This document shows positions 20,851 to 31,335 of a stretch of 64,000 nt of DNA, one piece after another. The stretch's first letter is position 1; every line of letters begins with the position of its first letter. The position numbers and the translations under genes are program-made. The notes under the pieces are model-generated. The model was not told the DNA's origin. It was given only the letters and a program-made list of their open reading frames with translations, and searched no databases. Source of the DNA: Choristoneura fumiferana (taxonomy: Eukaryota > Arthropoda > Insecta > Lepidoptera > Tortricidae); contig NC_133481.1 in NCBI RefSeq assembly GCF_025370935.1, positions 16,151,033-16,215,032 on the forward strand, written 5' to 3'.

Positions 20851-21923
20851 ATTCATTTCAATGGTAATAGCATTTATTAATATGTATTCTTTTTAAGTTA
20901 TTGTACTGCTTCGACGAGCAGATTCGCTTGGCTACGTCAGTGCCCTCATTCTTCTACGTATCTCCTACTTTCTGATCCGCTACGGCAGCGCCCTCTCCAT
21001 AGCCCGCTGAGCAACTCTGAGCATATTTATAAGGCACCACGTCTCGCATTCATATATCGTCACTGGCAACACACACTACACTAGTTGAAAACTTTTGTCT
21101 TAAAGCACTGAGGAAGAAAAATATGTCAGAAGGAATTTTCTACTAACCCTCTCCCTACATTATCAATTATTGCCAAAACCAAAACACACACCAAAATCTT
21201 GCAGTTTCTTCCAAAGTTTATTGCAATTTATTACATAATCAGCCAGTGTTATTATTTTATAAGTCAGCTATAAAAGAGCCGCTAACCACGTAACAGTAAT
21301 TTAAGAAAATGAGAACATGTCGCAACGATTGCGGTAAACTGATGGCAGTACGATGGTGACGGCACAATTTAGAGGAAATGGTTATTCTTATGTCGTAGAG
21401 GATGTAGCCTTAATCTATGAATTTATAACGCAAGTAGTAGTAAGTAGTAGTAGTTAGTTACAATCGCAATCGCAGGAGAAAATTCTGTACCATTTCTAAT
21501 TATTATATCAAATTTCTAACAGAAAAAAAATACCTAAAAGCAATGTGAACATCGTGGAGTTTTCGTTGGTCAGTCATCTGTGACATAAAAATTTATCCAA
21601 TTTGTGTGCACCTACGTCAACCCTTTGTACAAATATAAATAAAAAAATACATTGACAAACCTTGACATATACCTATGTATCAAAGGTGAAACTTATCATA
21701 ATTAATAGGTATACAATTAGTCTATCATTATTATGTATGACTAAATCATGCGCAGAGTTTAGGTCCAGGATCATCAGCAACCTGAGCGTATTTCCAATCT
21801 TTCAAGTTTCATGGTGGGTGACTATGATTTACTAACACTATTTAAAAAATGAATTAAAATAATAAATTATTAGGTATTTATTGTATGGGCCAACTTGCCC
21901 GAAATAAATGGATTTATTTATTA
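20851..21923. other. intergenic stretch; one shared repeat patch, otherwise nothing
   Basis: 20920-21120 has a GC-richer patch including GGCACCACGTCTCGCATTCA; a similar GCACCACGTCTCG occurs at ~43373, so it is probably repeat-derived. The rest shows no gene. Confidence 0.4.
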
Positions 21924-22155
21924 CTAGCCTGTTACCCGCGACTCCTTCCGCGTAGAATTCGGTTTTCACTATCCCGCTGGAACTATAAAATTTTCCGGGA
22001 TATAAACTATCCTATATCCTTCCCTGGGGCTCAAACTATCTGCATACCGAATTTCATCAAAACGGTTCAGCGGTTTAAACGTGATGAAATAACAAACATA
22101 CAAATAAACAAACAAGCAAACAGACTTACAAACTTTCGCATTTATTAAATTAGGA
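21924..22155 (-). mobile_element. short non-autonomous Helitron-like element
   Basis: On the - strand it begins TCCTAATTTAATAAATGCGA and ends ...GGAGTCGCGGGTAACAGGCTAG, placed between A and T. A TC start, a CTAG end, a short GC hairpin (CGCGG...CGCG) about 10 bp before the end, and no TIR or target duplication are the Helitron hallmarks. 232 bp, with no coding capacity of its own. Confidence 0.55.
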
Positions 22156-22950
22156 TTATTATTATCAAATGGTAACTAATAATTAATAATTTATTTCAAT
22201 CATCATGTGATCATAGTGTTAGTAATTTATTTTTTATTTCTAAGCCATATTTTGGCCATACCACACAAAAAGAAAACATGTTTTATACATGCCTAAAATT
22301 TTAGTCTTCCATGAACTGTCATGTGACAATGTCCAACATTTGTCTAGATTTTGTGGTAACATGGATCATGTTGCCAACTATAGATCCGTTACCCAAATTA
22401 GTACGGCAGAAGTAAGTAATTCAATTGCAAAAAATTGTGTAAGATTGTGATTTGGCAGTGTTCAAAGATAAACTTTTGTGACCCTTCCTTCACTTACTTC
22501 TCGCTTACCTTACTATCACCGCTTGTCAAATTTCTTCACAATACATATTTCTCCATTATAATGTCCAGCTCTGACGTTGCCGACTCTTTGATTGTGACTT
22601 AAGCCCTCATGCCGAGGGCCTGTCGACTCCACGTACGCTTATGCCTTGCAACCATTGAACCATGCTAATCTGCACAGTAGAATATGAAGCAGTGGGATAG
22701 GTACCCTTCGATAAAAAAAAGGTTTTTGTTGATTTTATTGTCAATTTGAGCAATTTTTATTTGATTTGACCGATTGCTGTAAAGTTCTTTTCAATTTGGT
22801 GTCGAACTATATTTTAAGTTTCATAGTTCCAAACCTTTTCATACTTGACTTAGCATAACACTGAGTAGATTTTTTTAAGCAAGATGGAGCAAGATGGAGT
22901 CGAATAAGATTACTCAAATACTCGTACGTCATAATTATTATGGAATACAG
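22156..22950. other. intergenic stretch, nothing recognised
   Basis: No gene or assignable repeat. Confidence 0.45.
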
Positions 22951-23203
22951 AAATTCGTCGAAGAACAAAGTCACCGACAGTGCTCGAAGAAACAATGGGC
23001 GGGCCACATCGCTCGAAGAACAGATAACCGTTGGGTGACAAAAGTCCTTTAGTGGCGACCACAACCCGGATCCCACTGGGTGGACTGACGACATTGTGAG
23101 AGTTCCGGGCAACTGGTTGATGGAAATGGCGAGTTGTCGTTTATTGTGACGTCCCAAGGGGGAGGCCTGTGTTCAGCAGTAGACGTCTTTTCGCTGATGA
23201 ATA
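22951..23203 (+). pseudogene. RTE-like LINE 3' tail with ORF2 remnant
   Basis: TGGGCGGGCCACATCGCTCG AAGAACAG... encodes WAGHIARRT-like residues, followed by decayed sequence and ...GGAGGCCTGTGTTCAGCAGT, AGACGTC, GCTGATGAAT. It shares its upstream AAATTCGTCGAAGA with the copy at 60345-60608. Confidence 0.7.
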
Positions 23204-23835
23204 TTGTCAATTCAATACAAAGTAGCTTTATTCTCTGTGCGTTATCGATTGTAAAACGTGACTTTGTTTAGCCAACAGGTATAGACGAAACGAAAGGAAG
23301 GTTCGCTTACTGTTTCAGACTACAGCTGTAGGCTCGTCTGGCAGTGGTCGCGTAGTAACGTCAAGTGCCCATTCAACTGGAAACGGTTGACGAGAACACT
23401 TCCTTTAGATCATTCGAACACTCGCTTTATCATTCGAACTTCTACTATTTCCTTTTTGAAGGTATTGTAATTGGTTCATATGTAGTAATGAGGATACATC
23501 TACGAATACGGTACAATTGCTTGCGTCGTTATTTTTTTTGTCAGTTGTAGCAAGCACATAATAACTTTTTTCTTTAAATGAATTTTTTGAACCGAATTTT
23601 TACACGGCGTGACATCACGCGAAATTTTTGTTGCCAGTTGACAGTGACGTCGCGGGCACCCCACTCTCGAACTTTGACGCGGATCGATCCACCATTACGT
23701 CTCATATTTCGTTTTTTAGATTTTTTTTTACCGTACAATGGCAATCCCTACTAGACTCTGGCAAAATTGTCGTCCGATGGACAGCGCCATATTTTTCTAA
23801 AAAAAAAAATCTGTTTGATTGACAAAAGAAAAAAT

Positions 23836-23925
23836 ACATACATACATACATAAAAATCACGCCTGTATTCCCAAATGGGGTAGGCAGAGCACACGAAACG
23901 TTACCGCTTCGGAGCCACAATACAT
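23836..23925 (-). repeat. (CATA)n-tailed LINE-end-like repeat
   Basis: ACATACATACATACATAAAA, ATCACGCCTGTATTCCCAAA and TGGGGTAGGCAGAGCACACG: a tetranucleotide tail next to the ATCACGCCT...GGGGTAGGCAGAG block familiar from lepidopteran LINE ends. Confidence 0.45.
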
Positions 23926-24890
23926 GTCCAATACTTTTTTAATAATTTAACTGACAGACTAAATAATTTTTTTTACTACAAAATTCTAAAAGTTTTGTGA
24001 TTTTTTGTAATTATTTATAAGATATTAATATATATTACAAGTCCTTATTACATTGAATAATTTGTGCTCCACGTAGTTTATTCATAATAAAAAAAAGTTA
24101 TTTTTACAATTGATTTGTACTTTTTGAAGTACACGAAGACTAACGAGGTTAATAATCTTAATAGCGTGACTAACCTGACACTTAAACCAATAAATCCGGC
24201 CCTAGAGTTAACGGTACCGAATTCTCATTTGATTGGACTGTCGAAACATACTCAACTAAGTTGCTGGACTTAACTTTACGTAGTAAACCGTTACGCAGTT
24301 CTTGTACTCGTATTGTAACAATAAAATTGCCCGCGGCAATATTCGGTTCTTAGTTGTCATTGCTTTCTAGCTGTTAACCTTGGCATTCAATGCTGAACAA
24401 ACTTACGCCACAGAGTACTTTTATTATATGACTTACGCCATCAATGTGAAAATATTAGCAACCAAAGATAGCCCTGATACTGGCTAGAAAAACCTCAGAA
24501 AAACTTATTTTGATCCCCGGGTTGTAGTTCAGGGGGCCCCAAAACCATATATTTGAAGTCTTTTCACTATTCTATTCTTTAGTCACAAGAGCCCCGTCAG
24601 TCTAATTACAAAGTATGGAACCCGTGAGTTTTAAGGTGCGCCAGTTTGACCAGCATTAAATTTTCGAAGACAAAGCAAGTTGAATCTAATGCTGTTCTTA
24701 CATGACATTCATGCAGCAGCAGCAGCAACATAGATTGCAGCAGTGTTTTGTTTATATTTTATTGACTATAATGACCTGATGGTGCCAAAGGAAGATCAGC
24801 GCCATTTACTAGACCAGCAGTTTACTAATTTGGGACTATTTCCTGGTATTCCCCTTTTTTTATTCTTGTTTCTAATTATTTTTTGTTCCA
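23926..24890. other. intergenic stretch with a small CAG tract
   Basis: GCAGCAGCAGCAGCAACA at ~24713-24730 is a short trinucleotide tract. Nothing else was recognised. Confidence 0.4.
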
Positions 24891-24899
24891 CGTTGCCAC

Positions 24900-25035
24900 A
24901 AATCTTTTTTCGATATCTTTTGGATCTTGGTGGCAAAGGGTGGCAAGAGCTGGCCCAAGATCGTAAAACATGCCGTAGCAGATTACCACCAGAGTGTTGG
25001 AGGCCAAGACCCACTTCGGGTCACTGTGCCCGGAT
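24900..25035 (+). pseudogene. possible LINE reverse-transcriptase tail fragment
   Basis: The + frame reads GWQELAQDRKTCRSRLPPEC, resembling the WxxLAxDRxxWR element near the end of LINE polyproteins. It is short and adjoins a SINE, so the assignment is weak. Confidence 0.3.
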
Positions 25036-25049
25036 AATAAAACAACGGT

Positions 25050-25271
25050 GGACCTAGTCCCAAACTAAGCAAAGCCTGTACTATGGATACTAGGTAACGG
25101 ATAAACATACTTATATAGACAAATACATACTTAAATACATATTAAACATCCAAGACCCGTGAATAAACAATCGTATTATTCATACAAATCTCTGCACCGG
25201 CCGAGGATCGAACCCGGGGCCTTAAGCTTCGTAGTCAGGCTCTCTAACCACTTGGCCATCCGGTCGTCCGT
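25050..25271 (-). mobile_element. SINE-B, tRNA-derived, apparently full length
   Basis: The - strand begins CGGACGACCGGATGGCCAAG, TGGTTAGAGAGCC (A box), then CCCGGGTTCGATCCTCGGCC (B box), an AT-rich body with ATTTAAGTATGTATTTGTCT, and ends ATCCATAGTACAGGCTTTGC, TTAGTTTGGGACTAGG. The head folds like a tRNA, but it joins a body and so is not a free tRNA gene. A 5'-truncated piece lies at 42466-42512. Confidence 0.8.
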
Positions 25272-25574
25272 AAATAAGTAAGTTTTCACAAATAAATATT
25301 TTCTTTAATATTTTCTTCTTCTTTATCATGTGCTTTTGTTTTTGTGGAAATTTTTGACATAAAATATCACTTTTTCTTGAACACGTAAAAGCGAAGTCGC
25401 TGAACTCTAAATGAGGTTTCGCGGACCGGCAATGAAGATTGCGTACAAATCGGTAAGCTTCATAAGTGTAGCTATCCCAACTTCCCCGGGGCGAAAGGTT
25501 ACAGAACAGTTAAACACAGCACAACAATGTACCATCACTGGTCAGCAGTAGATCTGTTAAAATCAGACCAACTT

Positions 25575-25720
25575 AGAAACCCCCCGACACTGTCATTTCA
25601 AAGTTGAAACTGATTTTATGAAATAGCTAAGAACCACCAAAAGAAAAATACTTTCTCGTAATTCTAAATCGGTCCATCCGCTAAGAACTACGATGCTATA
25701 TACAGGCAGGCATTGCATGG
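25575..25720 (+). repeat. 'CCCCCGAC' dispersed repeat, partial
   Basis: AACCCCCCGACACTGTCATT then TCGGTCCATCCGCTAAGAAC; same family as 1989-2517. Confidence 0.5.
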
Positions 25721-25736
25721 CGTCTGTGACACCTAT

Positions 25737-25821
25737 ATTTTCCATAAGGTATAATTTTCACTGTCAGAATAGTACAATGTTAGTACTGTTTGTACAGTGA
25801 AAATTATATCTTATGGAAAAT
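25737..25821. repeat. hairpin with 28-bp arms
   Basis: 25737-25764 (ATTTTCCATAAGGTATAATT...) and 25794-25821 are inverse with one mismatch; the loop is 29 nt. Confidence 0.85.
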
Positions 25822-26545
25822 GCTAGTTACGCGGTATTACAGTATCACCGACGATTGGCGTTTAGCTGTCTACTTTTCATCCCAATATAATAATAGTAGG
25901 ACTAGGAGGTAGTATTATAATATAGAGTGACACCACTGCTATTAACTGAACTGTTCTAAAGGCAAGTGGCCGGAACTGCATTACCGTTAACTACTTTACT
26001 TATATTTCGTTATTGGTGTTTGTGCTTTGTTGCTAGTGATGGCGATCTATAGTCGAATAATTGAACTATCGATCTTTTCAACCGACTTAAAAAAGGATGT
26101 ATTTTTTCAAGAATCACTAGTAATTCTCAACAGATGACTACAACAACTCTGTCAAGAGTGTACCGACACAAAAGAAGTGGATACTCAAAGTTCGATTTAC
26201 TTTAGGTTTTTTGTTAAGTTGCGATTTTAATCGAATAAATTTAAGTATCGATCTAATCATCGATAATGGCCCATCCCTAACATTGACGTCAAGTTTGTCT
26301 GTTACTTCCTAATCCACTAATGAACTTTGGACACAAAAAACTAGCAAAGTTAAATTTTACGCAGGTTATTGAACTTATTAACAAGGTAACGTATCGCTGT
26401 TGATTCTACATTGTTCTGTTCCTTATTTAAAAATTTCTTTCGTTCCTAGACGGGTAAGAAAGTTATTGATATTCTTTAAAAACAAAAAAATATATTTATT
26501 GTTTGTTTATGGAAGTATAAACCAAAGGTAATTTTTACATTAAAC
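25822..26545. other. intergenic stretch, nothing recognised
   Basis: No gene; short dispersed-repeat-like patches only (e.g. CCGACTTAAAAAAGGATG at ~26081). Confidence 0.4.
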
Positions 26546-26546
26546 T

Positions 26547-27134
26547 AGCTCTTACCCGCGACTCCGTCCACGTAGAGGTATGAAAAATAGTTTAAGTACT
26601 TACGTCCTATTCTCAGACCTACCGAGTATACACAAAAAAAAAACATAAAAATCAGTCTAGCCGCTTCGGACGAGAAAAAATGGGGTTGGTGGTAGAAGGG
26701 TGAAAATTTAGGGTTGTACTTATATGTATTTTAATGGCAAATCATAAAAACGTAAAAAAAATCTCCAAAAAATAAAAAAATATTTTTGCGGTGGACCACC
26801 CTTATCACTGAGGGTATGAAAATAGTTTACGTCCTATGTGATAACTGATCGAGTGATAATTAGTTAGTTATCGACCACCAAGGGTTGAAAATTATTAAAG
26901 TACTAATATCGCTATTAAAAATGGGGGTTGGTTAACAGGAAACTAAAGTACATAATAGGTTGTATTTTTTAAAGTATTAACCTTAGCGGTCCCCCCACAC
27001 CAACGACGCTTAGATATAAAAAATATTACTAGGTACTTATACTACATTAACTTAGGCTAATTTTGCGGGAAATCAGCATAGTCCCCGCGGGATAGAGATA
27101 AACGAATTCTTCCCAGATGAAGTGGGCAACAGCT
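26547..27134. repeat. Helitron-like ends in opposite orientation
   Basis: Left edge CTAGCTCTTACCCGCGACTC; right edge ...GTGGGCAACAGCTAG. Both look like the 3' end of the 21924-22155 type, facing outward, so this is either two fragments head to head or an inverted composite. Confidence 0.4.
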
Positions 27135-27301
27135 AGGTATTGAATAATTATTTTTTACTTTTGTTGTTTTTTTTGGCGGCGTTTTTTTCGGGCGTTTTTT
27201 ATATTTTTGCTGGCGTTTTTTGTGTTGATGGTTTTTAAAATTTAAAATTAAAGTTTTTTTTTATTTCATGTTTTTTAAACTGGTATATTTTTTTTAAGTG
27301 T

Positions 27302-27470
27302 ACTAGTGTGTTGGATATCCTGGCTGCAGCATCAGCTCATCGTGTTGCCACCATTGCATTGTATGTAGAATCAAATACTGATCGAAACGAATTCAAACAC
27401 GATATATCTGCTATGCTTTTATCAATAGTGTACCTACTCGTGTTTTGAATATCCTGGCTGCAGCATCAGG
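27302..27470 (+). repeat. direct repeat 'ATATCCTGGCTGCAGCATCA'
   Basis: The 20-bp string ATATCCTGGCTGCAGCATCA occurs near 27314 and again near 27448, in similar sequence contexts (GTGTTGG/GTGTTTTGA before it). It is a fragment of a dispersed repeat that runs into 27600-27774. Confidence 0.5.
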
Positions 27471-27599
27471 CCGAAAAATCCATAATCTTGCATAGTTATA
27501 TAGCATACATGGGTGTTTCAAATTTTAGGTCCCAAATATGTTTGAAAGTAAAGTAAATACCCATTATGCGTCTAAGATTCCTACCGCAGCGAACAAAAG

Positions 27600-27774
27600 A
27601 GCTGATGATCATGAAACGGCTGAACCGGTTTTGATAAAACATGTCTAAGAACTATTGCTAGAAAACCGCATTCAAATCGGTCCACCCGTTTAAGAGCTAC
27701 GGTGCCACAGACAGACACACAGACACATAGCGGTCAAACTTATAACTTCCCTCTTTTTGCGTCGGGGGTTAAAA
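27600..27774 (+). repeat. 'CCCCCGAC' dispersed repeat, right end
   Basis: AAATCGGTCCACCCGTTTAA, GAGCTACGGTGCCACAGACA and the end CTTTTTGCGTCGGGGGTTAA. The inverse copy is 41037-41244. Confidence 0.6.
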
Positions 27775-28127
27775 ATACTACAATCACATTAAAAATACTG
27801 ACTGTACAGCAAAAAATACTGACTGCATAGCAAATTAATTGGAGCGTGCGTAGATGATACTCATTCTCATAGCAAAATAACTTTGTCAATTTGGCACCGG
27901 AAAATTAGGTACGACGACGAGCGGAGCGAGGAGGAGCGATAGGTACAATTGTAGCAATGTACGACAACGCGCGAGCCGAGCGAGCGAAGCGAGCGCGCCG
28001 CGGTAGGGGCCGGCGTAGCGCCAGAACCTAATATATTTAGGAAATAATTTGGCCCCTACTAGTGCTGGTTATGTAATACATATACTTGATGTAAAAAGTA
28101 TATGAATACTGAAAATAAATTGATAGG
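27771..28127 (+). repeat. GC-cored duplicated unit, copy 1
   Basis: AAAAATACTACAATCACATT, TAGATGATACTCATT, GCACCGGAAAATTAGGTACG, then a GC-rich core with GAGCGA/GCGAGC repeats (~27912-28024), then AATAATTTGGCCCCTACTAG and AAATAAATTGATAG. A second copy is at 28327-28628. Confidence 0.75.
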
Positions 28128-28326
28128 TACACATATGTTGTACTTAATAAATTTTAATAATGGAATATTATTAATTGCACATCAAATAAATAATTGCCTA
28201 TCAATTTATTCTTATTATTTATATACCTTTGTACATCAATTAAATTATTTCAATACAGATAAACTATACGTTTAGCAAAACTAGTACTGCAGATAATTCG
28301 AAAATATACATCAACACAAACTATAC

Positions 28327-28628
28327 AAAAATACTACAATCACATCAAAAATACTGACTGCACAGCAAATAACTAGAGCGTGCGTAGATGATACTCATTA
28401 TCATAGCAAAATAACTTTTACTGTCAATTTGGCACTGGAAAATTAGGTACGACGACGAGCGGAGCGAGAAGGAGCGTAAAGTACAATTGCGACCACAACG
28501 CGCGAGCCGAGCGAGCAAAGCGAGCGCGCCGCGGCAGCGGCAGGCGAAGCGCCAGAACCTTATTTATTTAGGAAATAATTTGGCCCCTACTAGTAAAAAG
28601 TATACACATGCTGAAAATAAATTGATAG
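28327..28628 (+). repeat. GC-cored duplicated unit, copy 2
   Basis: Same order of blocks as 27771-28127, including CGACGACGAGCGGAGCGAG and GCGAGCGCGCCGCGGCAG. It differs by point changes and a ~30-bp gap after CCCCTACTAGT. The copies are direct, ~200 bp apart. Confidence 0.75.
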
Positions 28629-28801
28629 ATAATTATATATTTGATGTGCAAAAATAGAAGCTAGATTTAAATAAAAAAGAGTTACAAGGTATGATGTGCG
28701 TTATATAGTCATTATTAGCTTTGCAATAATAAAAATGCTTTACTTTAAGATAAATAGCGGTACGCCACAAATATAAGTTGCGGTTTATTAAGTACGTAAA
28801 A

Positions 28802-28923
28802 TGAACTAAAAGAATTTTCTTGCTCACCCGCAACCTTCCCGAAGGTCGCGAGTGAGCAAGGAAATTCTTTTAGTTCATTGATATGGACCTCTGCAAAGTA
28901 ACGCCTAATTCAATAAATTATGT
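28802..28923 (+). mobile_element. 2039-2343 family retroposon with folded-back 5' end
   Basis: 28802-28837 is the inverse of 28842-28877 (36-bp arms, 3 mismatches, 4-nt loop). The direct part runs to the family 3' end ...GCCTAATTCAATAAATTATG. Confidence 0.75.
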
Positions 28924-28999
28924 TTATTACGTAATATTTTGAGTGGAGTACCTATTTTGCTGTGCAATCAGTAATTTTGATGTGAATTCAGATTTTTTT

Positions 29000-29338
29000 T
29001 TGATAAAAAACGGTCTTTTTTTGATGTGCGTTTAAATACTACCCTTTTTAAAACGAATGTAAACTACCAAATATTTTGTGAATATTTCATGCGTCTACCT
29101 GTTTCCGTTAATAATATCGAGCAAAGACATCACGTTTGTTGTATGGTAGCCCCTTAAATATTTATTTTATTCTGTTTTAATTGGTTGTTATAGCGGTAAC
29201 AGGAATACATTATCTGTGAAAATGTCAACTGTCTAGCTTTCACGGTTCACGAGATACAGCCTGGTGACAGACAGACAGACGGACGATGGAGTCTTAGTAA
29301 TAGGGTCCCGTTTTTACCCTTTTGTGCACGGAACCCTA
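29000..29338 (-). repeat. 'TAGGGTTCC' dispersed repeat, inverse copy
   Basis: Ends GTGCACGGAACCCTAAAAAG, with ACAGACAGACAGACGGACGA and CACGAGATACAGCCTGGTGA inside. It is the same subtype as 32862-33284. Confidence 0.6.
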
Positions 29339-30147
29339 AAAAGACAAGACATATATGAGACATGTGACTTGATGGTAAATAGGTTCCTACTCAGCATAAT
29401 GTGGCGCTGATTTTCAGTGAGGCGACCTTATCTAAAGACTAACTGCCGCGGGTAAACACTAGAATTTTAATAGGATACATTTTGGTAATTAATATCTTCT
29501 GAAGATCTTAGGATCGTTCAATAAAGAATTAGGTACATTACGTGCTAGGGTCCAACACATGTAGTCACCAACATTAACGCTTCAAATGGTTGCGGTGAGC
29601 AACACAATTACTTATTTATGTTCAAACTGGAACAAGGCTCCGGCGCTAGAGTTGGACTGAGACCAGTTTCTGCGATTTGTGGTATCTGCAAAAACAAAAT
29701 GTAATAATTATTAAAAGGATATTCGTAAGTGTTGATAAGTGTTATGATTTGATAACATCTCGGAAGTGAGACTGTAGCTTAATTATTGCAAACTATAGGA
29801 TGGGTATCGCTTGTCACTGCGCGCACTGAGTTTCGTGGTACCGGCCATTTAGATCTCGTCAAATGCGCAACCTTTCGAGTAGTGGACGGGGCCACCATAT
29901 TTCTATATCGTTCTGTAATGGACTTTAAATGTGTCATTGAAGTAGTATCTACAGTTAATAATAATTATCGATAAAAATAATTAACGGGGGATTAGGAGTA
30001 AGAACCCATGATTTTATATTTGACTTCAAATGTCGGAAAACATGAAGAACGCCTGAGAAAATGCATTTTTTTTATTGATTAAACAACGAAGCGATTTTCA
30101 TTCCTTTACAATGCCCTCTATATAACTATTATCTATTTACATGATTT
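29339..30147. other. intergenic stretch, no gene seen
   Basis: The 62-codon open frame at 29786-29974 has no recognised motif. Nothing else supportable. Confidence 0.4.
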
Positions 30148-30159
30148 ACATAGACAGTT

Positions 30160-30424
30160 AAGCCGTGGTGGCCTAGTGGTTTGACCTATCGCCTCTCAAT
30201 GAGTTTTTCGAAATTCATGTGCGGAATTACATTTGAAATTTACCACGAGCTTTGCGGTGAAGGAAAACATCGTGAGGAAACCTGCACAAACCTGCGTAGC
30301 GATTCAATGGTGCGTGCGAAGTTCCCAATCTGCACTGGGCCCGCGTGGGAACTATGGCCCAAGCCCTCTTGATCTGAGAGGAGGCCTGTGCCCAGCAGTG
30401 GGACGTATATAGGCTGAGATGATG
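30160..30424 (+). mobile_element. SINE-A copy lacking the B box, 12-bp target duplication
   Basis: ACATAGACAGTT is at 30148-30159 and 30425-30436. The head GCCGTGGTGGCCTAGTGGTT (A box) and CGCCTCTCA are followed directly by ATGAGTTTTTCG. The segment that in other copies carries GGGTTCAAACCCC (B box) is absent; the body and tail are intact. Confidence 0.85.
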
Positions 30425-30436
30425 ACATAGACAGTT

Positions 30437-31150
30437 CTTTAGGTAAATGTCCGGAAACGTTTTAAAAAGATAATACATAGAAAGCCGAAACCAAATTTCA
30501 AAGGCATCTCTACGCGTAGCTCGGGGATTTCGAATACAAATTGGTTTAGTTATAAAACTGTGAGCTGTATGCATATTTTGTGGTCCCATGTGCACTCTTT
30601 AGTAGAGTTTTACGTGCTCTATTGACTACCAGTTTTATCGTAGAGCTGCAATAGCTAAGCCAATTTGAGATTTAGTTCGACGTTTTATGGTTAAATTAAA
30701 TAGAGGAAGAGCTTTATTTCTAATACATTTTTTTTACCTAGTCAGCGCAAAACGCTATCGTTTAAGATGGCGCTAAAAAAACTTTCGTATGTCTGTCCGG
30801 CTGTCTATTTTGCTTACAGTTACTGTACTTACAGTACTCTATAGACTGTAACTGCATTGGAGTTCTGTCGAATCAGTTTTTGCTTTTTTATAATGGGAGA
30901 GCCATGCGGGATGCAAACGTAAAAAATATAAATATTCCAGTCATTTTATAAAGCTTGAGAGATCTACTTCAAGAGCCACTGGTTTGATCTTATTAAACCC
31001 CAAAAGCATAAAGAGAAGCTATTACAATTAATTGATCGTAAACTACCCAGCAGTATGAAGTTATGTAGCTTGAAGATAATGATGATGAAAGGCTATAAAT
31101 AAGTTAATAAATTGAAGTTAAATGGCATAAAATAAATTACTATATATTGA
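30437..31150. other. intergenic stretch before the histidine-rich gene
   Basis: Nothing recognised; AT-rich. Confidence 0.45.
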
Positions 31151-31156
31151 AATTCT

Positions 31157-31162
31157 TTTAAT
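31157..31162 (-). promoter_or_regulatory. probable polyadenylation signal ATTAAA of the histidine-rich gene
   Basis: A - strand ATTAAA variant lies ~175 nt downstream of the TGA at 31336-31338. No AATAAA was seen on the - strand between the stop and this point, so this is the best candidate. Confidence 0.4.
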
Positions 31163-31335
31163 TATTTACAAAAAGTTACAAAACAAACAAGAACCGGTAC
31201 AAAAGAAACAAAAACAAACTCATAAAAAAGTAGATAACAACGAGCATAAAAACTATAACAACGAGGCTACATCTAAAACCCGTAACAAATACGTATTATA
31301 TAAATAAAATATCACAGCTTTGCTTTGGTTTGAGA

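Noticed and set aside
22807..23157. 116-codon - strand open frame
   Set aside because: It is antisense to the RTE-like LINE tail at 22951-23203.
25199..25271. tRNA gene candidate on the - strand
   Set aside because: It has A and B boxes but is joined to an AT-rich SINE body with the family 3' end, so it is a SINE head.
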